A stretch of DNA of 64,000 nt from contig NZ_FOGG01000015.1 of the NCBI RefSeq assembly GCF_900111155.1, forward strand, positions 62,001 through 126,000, written 5' to 3'. How positions within the stretch are numbered: the first letter of the stretch is position 1; each line of letters begins with the position of its first letter. The DNA comes from Pedobacter rhizosphaerae. GTDB lineage: Bacteria; Bacteroidota; Bacteroidia; Sphingobacteriales; Sphingobacteriaceae. Shown in pieces: positions 19,771-27,719 of this stretch. Below the pieces are notes generated by a model, which worked only from the letters and a program-made list of their open reading frames with translations, made no database searches and was not told the origin of the DNA. Both the position numbers and the translations under genes were made by a program.

Positions 19771-19798
19771 TTGCAAAGAAATAATAAGCCTATCTTTG
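19771..19798 (+). promoter_or_regulatory. Bacteroidota-type promoter of rsmA
   Basis: TTG at 19771-19773, 17 bases, TATCTTTG at 19791-19798: a full match to the TTG-N17-TAnnTTTG consensus, 42 bases before the rsmA start. Confidence 0.7.
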
Positions 19799-19840
19799 TG
19801 GTTATAATTTCAATTTTAAAGCCTCTTTTGGGGTTCGGGT

Positions 19841-20626
19841 ATGAGTTTAGTAAAAGCAAAAAAACATTTAGGACAACATTTCTTAACCGATAAAGGTATC
19901 GCCAATCGCATTGTAGAAAGTTTGGTGAATACCGATAAATATAATCAGGTGTTAGAAGTGGGGCCAGGAATGGGGATTTTATCTGATTTTTTATTGCAGC
20001 GCGAGGATTTACAAACCTATTTAATTGATATTGACACTGAATCTTTTCATTTTCTGAATGAAAAATATCCTCAGCTGGGTGATCGCTTAATTAATGGAGA
20101 TTTTTTAAAGCTCGATTTTGATTCGATCTTTTCTGATCAGTTCGCTATAATAGGAAACTTTCCATACAATATTTCTTCGCAGATCTTATTCAAGATTTTG
20201 GATAACAGACACAAGGTAGTTGAAATGGTAGGAATGTTTCAAAAAGAAGTGGCACAGCGTTGTGCAGCCCCTGCCGGAAATAAAGAATATGGCATTTTGA
20301 GCGTTTTTCTTCAGGCTTATTATAAAATTGAATACTTGTTTACTGTAAAACCGGGAACTTTCAATCCACCGCCCAAGGTGCATTCTGCCGTAATTCGTTT
20401 AACCCGCAATGAAGTGAAGCAGCTGGATTGCGACGAGAAATTGTTTTGGCGAGTGGTTAAAGCAGGATTCAATCAGCGGAGAAAAACTTTGCGTAATGCA
20501 GTTTCTGCGGTAATGCCTAAGGATAAAATGGACGACCATATTTATTTTGAAAAACGCGCGGAGCAATTAACAGTTGCAGATTTTGTAGCCTTAACACAGC
20601 ATGTGAGTAAGTTGATGTCTGCTTAG
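19841..20626 (+). CDS. rsmA: 16S rRNA (adenine1518/1519-N6) dimethyltransferase
   Basis: RsmA/KsgA dimethylates two adjacent adenines in the 3' hairpin of 16S rRNA; 261 residues. Seen: KAKKHLGQHFLTD at the N-terminus, SAM-binding VLEVGPGMGIL, motif IV IGNFPYNISSQIL, the KPGTFNPPPKVHSAVIRL segment and the C-terminal helical domain with FNQRRKTLRN. Complete. Preceded by a canonical promoter and followed in phase by a heptamer array. Confidence 0.96.
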   Translation: MSLVKAKKHLGQHFLTDKGIANRIVESLVNTDKYNQVLEVGPGMGILSDFLLQREDLQTYLIDIDTESFHFLNEKYPQLGDRLINGDFLKLDFDSIFSDQFAIIGNFPYNISSQILFKILDNRHKVVEMVGMFQKEVAQRCAAPAGNKEYGILSVFLQAYYKIEYLFTVKPGTFNPPPKVHSAVIRLTRNEVKQLDCDEKLFWRVVKAGFNQRRKTLRNAVSAVMPKDKMDDHIYFEKRAEQLTVADFVALTQHVSKLMSA

Positions 20627-20720
20627 AAAGTATCGAGTATTGAGTAGAAAGTATCAAGTATCGAGTAGCAAGTAGAAAGTATAAAGTAATAGGTTGAGAG
20701 TATCAAGGCGAGTGTGTCAT
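20623..20720. repeat. Heptamer array 1 behind rsmA
   Basis: Degenerate units in perfect 7-base phase from 20623: TTAGAAA (holding the rsmA stop TAG), GTATCGA, GTATTGA, GTAGAAA, GTATCAA, GTATCGA, GTAGCAA, GTAGAAA, GTATAAA, GTAATAG, GTTGAGA, GTATCAA, GGCGAGT, GTGTCAT. Consensus GTANNRA. No coding potential; stop codons recur in the frames. Confidence 0.85.
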
Positions 20721-21120
20721 TCCCAATTCGGAGTAGTCTTGCAATCCTGTCCGTCGAGTTCCGCAGGAGTTCTACGGATTGTTAAATGGAGGAGAGTCTT
20801 GGACTCGGTTTAAGTAATGTTGTGTTATGAAATTCAACGTTATGTTGTAATCCGTAGAGGCGCTGCGCTTGTATTGAGTAGAAAGTATCGAGTATCAAGT
20901 ATTGAGTAGAAAGTTATAGGTTGAGAGTATCAAGGTGAGTGTGTCATTCTCAATTCGGAGGAGTCTTGCGTTTAGAGTTGATGGATTCTTGCTATCGCCC
21001 TGGATAACAGGAAAAAAATCCTTCTGACAAGCCATTAATTTTTCCTGTCGTTTTCTTGCAAAACAATGATTATTTCCATCGTTTTTCTCCTTTCCTTTGC
21101 GCTGTAATTTTGAAAATGTT
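20721..21120. repeat. Second rsmA-type array and spacer before the thioredoxin gene
   Basis: Units GTATTGA, GTAGAAA, GTATCGA, GTATCAA, GTATTGA, GTAGAAA, GTTATAG, GTTGAGA, GTATCAA, GGTGAGT, GTGTCAT fill 20871-20947, a partial copy of array 1 that continues into the same trailing text (CAATTCGGAG, AGTCTTGC). Between the arrays lies a perfect 10-bp inverted repeat, TCTACGGATT (20771) and AATCCGTAGA (20849). TAATTTTG (21105-21112) is a possible -7 box. No gene is seen in the spacer. Confidence 0.7.
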
Positions 21121-21723
21121 ATGGTTAATTATCGCGAAATTTTTGAGCAGCAGGGAATGGATTATACTACTTACCGTCAACTGGTAGATCAGCTACTGGC
21201 AGAGGGTAAAACAACAGGTCCAGATGATTCGGAAGCCATGTTGCATTACAGTAAAATGAATGTTCAGCGCATGAACCGGGTAGATAAAACGGTTAATTTA
21301 ACAGAAGAATTAACAACCACCCTTCATCACTTAAAGGGGAATTACAAGTTGCTGGTTATTACCGAAGGTTGGTGTGGTGATGCTGCACAGATTATTCCTG
21401 TTTTCAATAAAATAGCTTCTACTGCAAGCGGACAATTAGATTTGAAATTTGTACTTCGCGATCAGAACCTTTCATTAATTGATGCACATTTAACTAATGG
21501 TGGTAGGGCAATCCCGGTACTTTTAGTTTTAAATGAAACGGGAGACAAGGTATTGCTCAGTTGGGCACCAAGACCACAAATTTTACAACACCTGTTGGCA
21601 GAGTGGAAAAAAGAAACTACAGAAATGCCAATCATTGCCGAAAAGCTTCATGGATGGTACGCCAAAGATAAAACACTCACTACGCAATTAGAGATGAACG
21701 AGCTGTTTAAAAAGTTGGGGTAG
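21121..21723 (+). CDS. Thioredoxin-like family protein
   Basis: Cytoplasmic thioredoxin-fold protein, 200 residues from the ATG at 21121 (MVNYREIFEQ); an in-frame TTG at 21097 is less likely. Seen: VITEGWCGDAAQIIPV, with the Cys of a WCGDA motif in place of WCxxC, then a strand-helix thioredoxin core with cis-Pro region AIPVLLVLN. With only one active-site cysteine it may act as a monothiol reductase or peroxiredoxin partner (inference). Convergent with clpS, gap 23 bases. Confidence 0.75.
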   Translation: MVNYREIFEQQGMDYTTYRQLVDQLLAEGKTTGPDDSEAMLHYSKMNVQRMNRVDKTVNLTEELTTTLHHLKGNYKLLVITEGWCGDAAQIIPVFNKIASTASGQLDLKFVLRDQNLSLIDAHLTNGGRAIPVLLVLNETGDKVLLSWAPRPQILQHLLAEWKKETTEMPIIAEKLHGWYAKDKTLTTQLEMNELFKKLG

Positions 21724-21746
21724 TTACTCCAATAGATAAACCAGGA

Positions 21747-22028
21747 CTAGTCAACAGAAACCGTTAAACCTTCTTGTTGCAAAATTTTCCGGTAAACTTC
21801 CATCTCTGTAAAAGAACCTTCCAATACGGCACATTTACCTTCGTTATGCACCTTCCAGGCGATTTTTTCTGCCTGCGATTCGCTATAATCCAGATATTTC
21901 ATCATGCAAAAAATAACATGGTCAAACGTATTGATATCATCGTTCCATAAAATCAGGCGATGAACAGTTTTGAGTGAAGTTAAAATTTCTTCGAGCGTAA
22001 AGGTCTCTTCTTTGGTTTCTGTAGACAT
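21747..22028 (-). CDS. clpS: ATP-dependent Clp protease adaptor ClpS
   Basis: ClpS delivers N-end-rule substrates to ClpA/C-type unfoldases; 93 residues. Seen: LILWNDDINTFDHVI with the adaptor core residues, and KCAVLEGSFTEMEVYR. I chose the ATG at 22028 (MSTETKEE): the 13-residue extension to 22067 reads through the edge of a heptamer array and looks non-coding. A -7-like TATTTTTG (22041-22034) lies just upstream. Confidence 0.92.
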   Translation of the reverse strand: MSTETKEETFTLEEILTSLKTVHRLILWNDDINTFDHVIFCMMKYLDYSESQAEKIAWKVHNEGKCAVLEGSFTEMEVYRKILQQEGLTVSVD

Positions 22029-22055
22029 ATTTGCAAAAATAAACAATAATTGGAA

Positions 22056-22158
22056 GATATGAGACATGAGATGTGAGATTTGAGAACATGGGCGTAAGAT
22101 ATTGAACTAGTAGCTATTGATAATGTGCATTCTCGAGTCTCATATCTCACATCTCATA
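22056..22158. repeat. Inverted heptamer arrays between clpS and fabH2
   Basis: Units GATATGA, GACATGA, GATGTGA, GATTTGA at 22056-22083, and inverted units TCTCGAG, TCTCATA, TCTCACA, TCTCATA at 22131-22158. The segment ATGAGATGTGAGA (22067-22079) has a perfect inverted partner in the second block, so a long stem can form between the two divergent promoters. Confidence 0.75.
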
Positions 22159-22172
22159 TCTTTTTTATTAAC

Positions 22173-22180
22173 TACCTTTG
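22173..22180 (+). promoter_or_regulatory. -7 element of the second KAS III gene
   Basis: TACCTTTG matches TAnnTTTG, 20 bases before the ATG at 22200. No TTG is found at the expected -33 position. Confidence 0.45.
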
Positions 22181-22199
22181 TACGACCAAATTATAAATA

Positions 22200-23252
22200 A
22201 TGACCATGCACCAATCTAAAATTGCGGGAATAGGGTATTACGTTCCGAAAAATGTATATACCAATAACGATTTGAGCCGTTTCATGGAGACCAGTGATGA
22301 ATGGATTCAGGAGCGTACAGGAATCAGAGAGCGGAGGTTTGCAGATCGGAATGAGGAAACGACTACAACCATGGGTATTGAGGCTGCTAAAATAGCCATC
22401 GAACGTGCTGGTGTTACAGCTAAAGATATTGATTTTATTGTTTTTGCTACGCTAAGTCCGGATTACTACTTTCCGGGATGTGGTGTTTTATTGCAGCGAG
22501 AAATGGGGATGGGTGAGATTGGCGCGCTGGATATCCGCAATCAATGCTCAGGTTTTGTTTATGCCTTATCTGTAGCAGATCAGTTTGTAAAAACAGGGAT
22601 GTATAAAAACGTACTCGTAGTTGGGAGTGAGAAGCATTCCTTTGCAATGGATTTTGAAACCCGTAGCAGAAACGTGTCGGTTATTTTTGGCGATGGTGCA
22701 GGTGCAGTGGTTCTACAACCTACTGATGAACCAGGAAAGGGAATCTTAAGTACGCACCTACATAGTGATGGAGCTGATGCCGAGATTTTGGCGATGTATT
22801 ATCCAGGCTCTCATGCCAATAAATGGATGAAGGATAAACCTGCTTTTCCCGATCAGGAGCTGGGTGGTTTATTTATGACTGAAGAAATATTGAATAGTGG
22901 AGCGGCATTACCTTATATGGATGGCCCTGCAGTATTTAAGAAAGCGGTTGTAAAATTCCCTGAGGTTATTAAAGAAGCCTTAGCAGCCAATAACCTTACC
23001 GAAAAGGATATTGATATGCTGGTACCCCATCAGGCTAATTTACGAATCAGTCAATATGTGCAACAACTGTTGGGCTTAAACGACGAACAGGTTTTTAATA
23101 ATATTCAAAAATACGGTAATACTACAGCAGCATCTGTTCCTATTGCCCTTTGCGAAGCCTGGGAAGCCGGAAAAATTAAAGATGGCGATCTGGTTTGCCT
23201 GGCTGCTTTCGGCTCTGGCTTTACCTGGGCTAGTGCGTTGATTAGGTGGTAA
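22200..23252 (+). CDS. Beta-ketoacyl-ACP synthase III, second copy
   Basis: KAS III-family condensing enzyme, 350 residues, with the full triad: Cys in DIRNQCSGFVYAL (near residue 113), His in MLVPHQANLRIS and Asn in IQKYGNTTAASVP. It differs from FabH at 10 kb by an insertion around residues 195-235 (AMYYPGSHANKWM to LPYMDGP), which likely shapes the acyl pocket. A different starter unit such as a branched or longer acyl-CoA is possible (inference). It stands alone, divergent from clpS. Its stop codon begins a heptamer array. Confidence 0.88.
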   Translation: MTMHQSKIAGIGYYVPKNVYTNNDLSRFMETSDEWIQERTGIRERRFADRNEETTTTMGIEAAKIAIERAGVTAKDIDFIVFATLSPDYYFPGCGVLLQREMGMGEIGALDIRNQCSGFVYALSVADQFVKTGMYKNVLVVGSEKHSFAMDFETRSRNVSVIFGDGAGAVVLQPTDEPGKGILSTHLHSDGADAEILAMYYPGSHANKWMKDKPAFPDQELGGLFMTEEILNSGAALPYMDGPAVFKKAVVKFPEVIKEALAANNLTEKDIDMLVPHQANLRISQYVQQLLGLNDEQVFNNIQKYGNTTAASVPIALCEAWEAGKIKDGDLVCLAAFGSGFTWASALIRW

Positions 23253-23298
23253 GAGCTTATAAAGAGCAAAGAACAAGTAGCAAAGAATAAAGACTAAA
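23250..23298. repeat. Heptamer array starting at the fabH2 stop codon
   Basis: Seven units in phase with the stop: TAAGAGC, TTATAAA, GAGCAAA, GAACAAG, TAGCAAA, GAATAAA, GACTAAA. An inverted member of the same family lies at 46281-46308. The following bases to 23412 are AT-rich without a recognisable feature. Confidence 0.75.
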
Positions 23299-23412
23299 GC
23301 GCTGTATTTAATTTATTGCAATATAGAAGTATAAAATAGTTTACTTTTATTTTATTGTAATTTGGTATACTATTGTTTACTTTTGTTGTTATGGTATTGG
23401 TAACAAGGAGAA

Positions 23413-23602
23413 ATGAAGCGAACTTAAGCGCAAACTGAAGGATGGAGGTTTTGTTTTCCTCAGAGAAGCAAAAGGTAGTCATGAGATTTGGCACCATCCT
23501 GATAGACCCAACAGTGAGATGGTTCTCACTAGCCATAATTCTAAAGAAGTAGGTACTACAGGTCTAGCTCATAAATTACTTAAACAGGCAGGGCTAAAAT
23601 AG
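23413..23602 (+). pseudogene. hicA: hicA-type toxin gene with a 5' frameshift
   Basis: HicA toxins are small double-stranded-RNA-binding-fold RNases that cleave mRNA. From 23417 the frame reads a near-complete HicA: SELKRKLKDGGFVFL, AKGSHEIWHHPDRP with the catalytic His, then LTSHNSKEVGTTGLAHKLL and stop at 23602. The ATG at 23413 (after AAGGAG) is in another frame (Met-Lys-Arg-Thr-stop). Two bases missing after codon 2 would explain this, since ATG AAG AGC GAA CTT would restore the usual MKSEL start. No other ATG opens the frame, and CTG at 23435 would delete helix 1. Either the toxin is dead, or there is a sequencing error or recoding. HicB follows. Confidence 0.7.
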
Positions 23603-23672
23603 CCTCAAGTAATGCAAATCCCCGTTATAAACCGTTTTATGGTAGTTTTTAAATCATTTAAGGCAGTACGAA

Positions 23673-24065
23673 ATGTCAAAAATTGAATTTATAGTAGAAA
23701 AGACCGATACAGGTTTTTCTGCGTATGCTTCGGATGAGTCGTTTCCCATAGGAACTTCAGGAGACGATGTAACAGAATTAAAAAAAAATATTGTTGATGC
23801 TTACAACTCCTATGCTGAAATTAAAGGCCTAAAGGAAGTTTCCATCAACGATATATTGATCACATTGGACGTTAAACAGTTCTTTGATTATTATAAGATC
23901 ATAAATGCAAGTGCTCTTGGGGCCATGATAGGTATGGATAAGACATTGATTTCTCAATATGCTAATGGCCATAAAAAACCGGGGCCAAAACAAATTGATA
24001 GGATCTTAACGGGTATTAGGCAATTGGGACAGGAGCTTTCCTCGTTAAATCTATCTATTTCATAA
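23673..24065 (+). CDS. hicB: HicB-family antitoxin with HTH domain
   Basis: Antitoxin and probable autorepressor, 130 residues. The N-terminal part (IEFIVEKTDTGFSAYA) is the degenerate RNase H-like HicB fold that binds HicA. The C-terminal part (ASALGAMIGMDKTLISQYANG) is an XRE-type helix-turn-helix. It follows the hicA frame by 70 bases. The antitoxin is intact whereas the toxin reading frame is broken. Confidence 0.85.
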   Translation: MSKIEFIVEKTDTGFSAYASDESFPIGTSGDDVTELKKNIVDAYNSYAEIKGLKEVSINDILITLDVKQFFDYYKIINASALGAMIGMDKTLISQYANGHKKPGPKQIDRILTGIRQLGQELSSLNLSIS

Positions 24066-24146
24066 GGTAGACGCAAGTAGCCAGGCAAGTGCAGAAACTA
24101 AACTTAATACGCTCTTACTATAATGTAGCTAAGCAGGGCTAACCAA

Positions 24147-24183
24147 AGAATTAAGAATTGGGGTCAAACCAACTCTTAATTCT
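24147..24183. terminator. Bidirectional terminator between hicB and the 24250 gene
   Basis: AGAATTAAGA (24147-24156) and TCTTAATTCT (24174-24183) form a 10-bp perfect stem, extended by TTGG/CCAA around a short loop. It separates the converging hicB (plus) and the minus-strand gene ending at 24250. Confidence 0.65.
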
Positions 24184-24249
24184 CTGATTGATTTTCTTAT
24201 TTTATAAATACAGAATCGGCACCAAGACTTAAGCCTCGGACTTATAAGC

Positions 24250-26694
24250 CTATTTTCCAATGAAATCTCCCAAATAACTACACTCACCAGAAGCCTTCTG
24301 ATAGAATGGCGTTTGTTTGTATTTTAATCTTAACTCTTTGAAGTAGGGGTTGTTATAGTTGGCTGCTATAAAGTCTTTGAACTTTACATCGTCTTTATCA
24401 TACCAACTAAACGACAATGGATAGGCATTCAGGATGATTTGTTTTTGCGCACATTTGGCCAACATAAAAGTACATTTTGCCTTAAAATCTGGGTCAGTGC
24501 TCAATGTTCGTGCTTTCAAATACCAGGCTTTAGCGGTTTGGGCTTTTTTATAATCTACATCATAGTTGTATTTAGGCTTACTGAAATTATCATAGGACGA
24601 CCAGTCATAGCTAATTAAAAACCAGCTGTTGCCATAATATCCGGTTTGGTAAACCGCATTAGCCATTTTATAATAATAGTAAGCTGCATTTTTCTTATCA
24701 GTAACCGTTAGTTTTTGCAAACGCAGCATTTGTTGGGCGAAGGTTTTTTTAGTGGTAGCGGTTTTGCTACTGGCGTAATTTTTAGGGTAATCTTTAATGG
24801 TTTCGATAAACGGGTTAGCAAAAAGTTTATTGTCATCACCAGCGTACCAGTTTTGCGGACTGAAGTACTGATACGCAGGAGATATTTTGCTGAACATTTC
24901 TACTGCCTTATCATATTGGTGTGTTCTGAGGTAAGTTGTACCATAAAGCTCGTAAAAATCGTCATTGCTGAGTTGATTTAAACCCTTTGATAATAAACCA
25001 AGCATATCTTCCGAGCCAGACTTAGCTTTGTAAGCACTCAGGTTTTGCATGCTTTTAGGACTTAAATAGCGCTGCCAGAAAGATAGAGTTTGGTAGCTCA
25101 TATTTTTAAAAAGCGAATTTTGTGACAAGGTTTTGTATTTCAAATCACCCTTAACCATTGCTAATGCAGCTTTAGCCGTATCGCCTAAACTCAGGTAGGC
25201 TGGTGCTAAAATTTGCTGGTAGAAATTCCTGGTAGTCAGTGTAAATCTCTTATCGGCATTGCCCCATGAATCGTAATAATCCCCTTTGGGCGCTACAGGG
25301 TTTTCAGCAAACCTTTTTTCATCTAACCACTTTAAACTGGCTACTAATTCATTTTCATTAAAAGGACTTCCTTTTTTTATTTTGCTCGATTCGCAAAGCA
25401 ACTTTACAATTCTGATCTGATCTTTTAATCTTGCTGAAAGTTTATCCGGATTTTTAATGCTGGTTAAATATAAAGTTCCCTGATCGGGCTTGTTTTCAAT
25501 CCACGATAAGTAAGCTGCCGTAACGTAACCTAAATCGGGCTCTGCATATTTCTTCTCTTTGGCCAGTTTTAATGAAAAATCTTTGGTTGCCAGGAGATGT
25601 TTTAAGTTCACCGCTTTTAGACTGTCGTTGTATTTAGCAGATCTTCCTTCGTCAAAATAATAGCTATAGGATACCTTTGCGATATCACTGCTTTTAATCA
25701 GTGCTTCTTCTAATTTATTTACTTCTCTTAACAGCAGTACGCCATTAATTACATTCTTAGGATCCAATAAATAAACTTTGTTTAGGCTTTTAAGGTCATA
25801 ATCGTAATTACCAAAACCATTAATGGCCCAGATATTGGCAATTTCTGCATCGCCTTTTGCATATTTTAGTGCAGCATCTGCGGGAGCACCAGTATAATAG
25901 TAATTTCTGTAGGCCTGGTTTCTACGCTCTGGGTTAGAATTAAAGACCTTGGAAAATAAATAAGCAGATTGACCAGGATTGCCGGTTTTTCTAACTGCAC
26001 CTGCATAAAGTGCCAATCCCCAGCCTTTTACCGGGCTATTGCCTTTCGCATTTTTGATATATTGTTCATAAGTGCTTTTACACGCGGGGTAGTTTCCTGC
26101 GTAATGAGACATCCGGGCTGCCTGATAGGCGTAACGAAGCTTTAAGAAATCATCTTTTGAAGTTGAAAGCAGTTTTGAAGCCTCTTCAGCTTTATTTTGC
26201 ATGGCAGAAGTATCCCGGGGTTTTGGATCCCATAAATCAAAGGCTACATTAGCCAATGGCTCACAGGCTTTAGCGAACTGATAGTATTGAAGCAGATCTT
26301 TTTTCTTTGCCAGAGCTTGCACAAATGTATTGCGTTGAAGGCTATCGGGCAACGCACTTGTATTCCCATTGAATGCCAATAGTTTCACATCGGTGGCACT
26401 ATCTGTTTTATACATCACTTGTTTTACATCCTGCTCCTTTATGTTAAGGTGTTTAGCCCAGTCTTCACTGTTCACATCCGATTCGGATTTAACCTCCTGG
26501 TCGTCATAAAGAGAAACCATTTTGTTGAATGCAAAAGGCGCATATTCATCGCCCTGAATGTTGTTGTGGAAATAGGTAATGTAATAATCGTAAGGATCTG
26601 ATTCACCACCGCAGGCGATATTTACGGCAATTTCTCCAAAATAAAAAAGTAAGAAAACGCTAGAAATTAGCGATAACTTTTTGAAAGTCGTCAT
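24250..26694 (-). CDS. Large exported protein, TPR-like, unrecognised
   Basis: 814 residues with an N-terminal signal segment (FKKLSLISSVFLLFYFGEIAV) followed by a Cys near residue 28, so possibly a lipoprotein although the lipobox is poor. The body is rich in Tyr, Lys, Ala and Leu, with repeated helical-pair patterns (LRYAYQAARMSHYAGNYPAC, YGTTYLRTHQYDKAVEMF, KAQTAKAWYLKARTLS) typical of tetratricopeptide-like repeats. I do not recognise a named family. Its start lies inside the end of the upstream 26660 gene (35-base overlap, different frame), so the two are translationally linked. A scaffold or assembly role is possible but unproven. Confidence 0.6.
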   Translation of the reverse strand: MTTFKKLSLISSVFLLFYFGEIAVNIACGGESDPYDYYITYFHNNIQGDEYAPFAFNKMVSLYDDQEVKSESDVNSEDWAKHLNIKEQDVKQVMYKTDSATDVKLLAFNGNTSALPDSLQRNTFVQALAKKKDLLQYYQFAKACEPLANVAFDLWDPKPRDTSAMQNKAEEASKLLSTSKDDFLKLRYAYQAARMSHYAGNYPACKSTYEQYIKNAKGNSPVKGWGLALYAGAVRKTGNPGQSAYLFSKVFNSNPERRNQAYRNYYYTGAPADAALKYAKGDAEIANIWAINGFGNYDYDLKSLNKVYLLDPKNVINGVLLLREVNKLEEALIKSSDIAKVSYSYYFDEGRSAKYNDSLKAVNLKHLLATKDFSLKLAKEKKYAEPDLGYVTAAYLSWIENKPDQGTLYLTSIKNPDKLSARLKDQIRIVKLLCESSKIKKGSPFNENELVASLKWLDEKRFAENPVAPKGDYYDSWGNADKRFTLTTRNFYQQILAPAYLSLGDTAKAALAMVKGDLKYKTLSQNSLFKNMSYQTLSFWQRYLSPKSMQNLSAYKAKSGSEDMLGLLSKGLNQLSNDDFYELYGTTYLRTHQYDKAVEMFSKISPAYQYFSPQNWYAGDDNKLFANPFIETIKDYPKNYASSKTATTKKTFAQQMLRLQKLTVTDKKNAAYYYYKMANAVYQTGYYGNSWFLISYDWSSYDNFSKPKYNYDVDYKKAQTAKAWYLKARTLSTDPDFKAKCTFMLAKCAQKQIILNAYPLSFSWYDKDDVKFKDFIAANYNNPYFKELRLKYKQTPFYQKASGECSYLGDFIGK

Positions 26695-27688
26695 GGGTAT
26701 AATGTTTTAATAGGTCGGTGTCTAGATGATAAAAAACCAGGTTTCGATCATCTGGCTTTAAATATCGGGATAAAAATTTAGAAGTGGCAAGCAAATCATC
26801 GGCAGTAATCTCTTCCCAGCGCACTACATCACCTTTTTTAAGCCCGGCTTGCGGAAGGTTAACCAAGAGGTCGAATAATATTGATGATCCCCTTCGCTTA
26901 AACATTCTCGGATCTAAAATCTGCTGCTTGTTCAGGCGTTTAGAGATCCCTGCATACGCTTTATTTCTAAAAATAACCGCCCATTCAAATATCGGCAAGG
27001 CCACATCTAACTTCAGCGGATAATTTTCCAGATATTTCTTGAGGTAAGTGTCCATTTCTTTTAAATCTAAAATGGAATTCTGTTCGCCGTACTTGCGCAG
27101 GTTTCCCATGTTATAGCACATTAAAATGGCTTTTTTTACAGGAGGAATGCCACTAGAAACAATATTTTTTACCTGGTGCAGGCGTAAAGTAACCGATATC
27201 AATTTACTTTTTAATAAAGGTTGATCCTGAAGTTGGCGCAAAAAAGTAAAATAACTATCTCTTGTGGTTTTGGTCCAGTCACAATCAATTTGGAGTTCCG
27301 AATAATTGTTTTTTCCTGCTTGTTTAACCTTTGCATCAACAAATTTGGCAATATGGTTGGCTAGCACGTTGCTTTTAGTCGAATCGATGGTGTTGAATAA
27401 GTTATTTACCAGGTAAACCACAGGTATAATGGTAGTTTTGGCAGGTATGGGGTCTTGAAAAGTAATGGGCGAAACCGGTGCCGGTTCTAAAGTATTGGGA
27501 TCGATATCTACGTCCATTATCCGAACATAAAGCGCAGGCGATTTAAATCTATTGAGGTAATCTGTTTCTACTTTTTTATCCTGATAAATGGTTTTCCAGT
27601 AATAGAAAGTGGGGTGTATTATAGATTTCTCCCTGCAACCTGCCACCAATAAAAATGTAGAAATTATTAAAATACCTATCTTGCGCAT
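26660..27688 (-). CDS. Lipoprotein with a possible TIM-barrel (DUF3142-like) domain
   Basis: 342-residue lipoprotein from the ATG at 27688: MRKIGILIISTFLLVAGC with a clear lipobox. The body has ELQIDCDWTKTTRDSYFTFL, ISVTLRLHQV and AILMCYNMG at spacing that recalls barrel-type proteins such as DUF3142 or glycoside-hydrolase-like folds; this is tentative and no catalytic residues are claimed. It overlaps the 24250 gene by 35 bases. Divergent from dtd, with only 31 bases between the two start codons. Confidence 0.6.
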   Translation of the reverse strand: MRKIGILIISTFLLVAGCREKSIIHPTFYYWKTIYQDKKVETDYLNRFKSPALYVRIMDVDIDPNTLEPAPVSPITFQDPIPAKTTIIPVVYLVNNLFNTIDSTKSNVLANHIAKFVDAKVKQAGKNNYSELQIDCDWTKTTRDSYFTFLRQLQDQPLLKSKLISVTLRLHQVKNIVSSGIPPVKKAILMCYNMGNLRKYGEQNSILDLKEMDTYLKKYLENYPLKLDVALPIFEWAVIFRNKAYAGISKRLNKQQILDPRMFKRRGSSILFDLLVNLPQAGLKKGDVVRWEEITADDLLATSKFLSRYLKPDDRNLVFYHLDTDLLKHYTHDDFQKVIANF

Positions 27689-27719
27689 ATCAATTTTATT
27701 CCTCCAAAAATAGTATAAA

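Noticed and set aside
22029..22067. N-terminal extension of ClpS
   Set aside because: Encoded by the edge of the GANNTGA heptamer array and absent from the family; the inner ATG is used.
23294..23536. 80-codon minus-strand frame opposite hicA
   Set aside because: Shadow of the hicA body, whose HicA motifs on the plus strand are clear.
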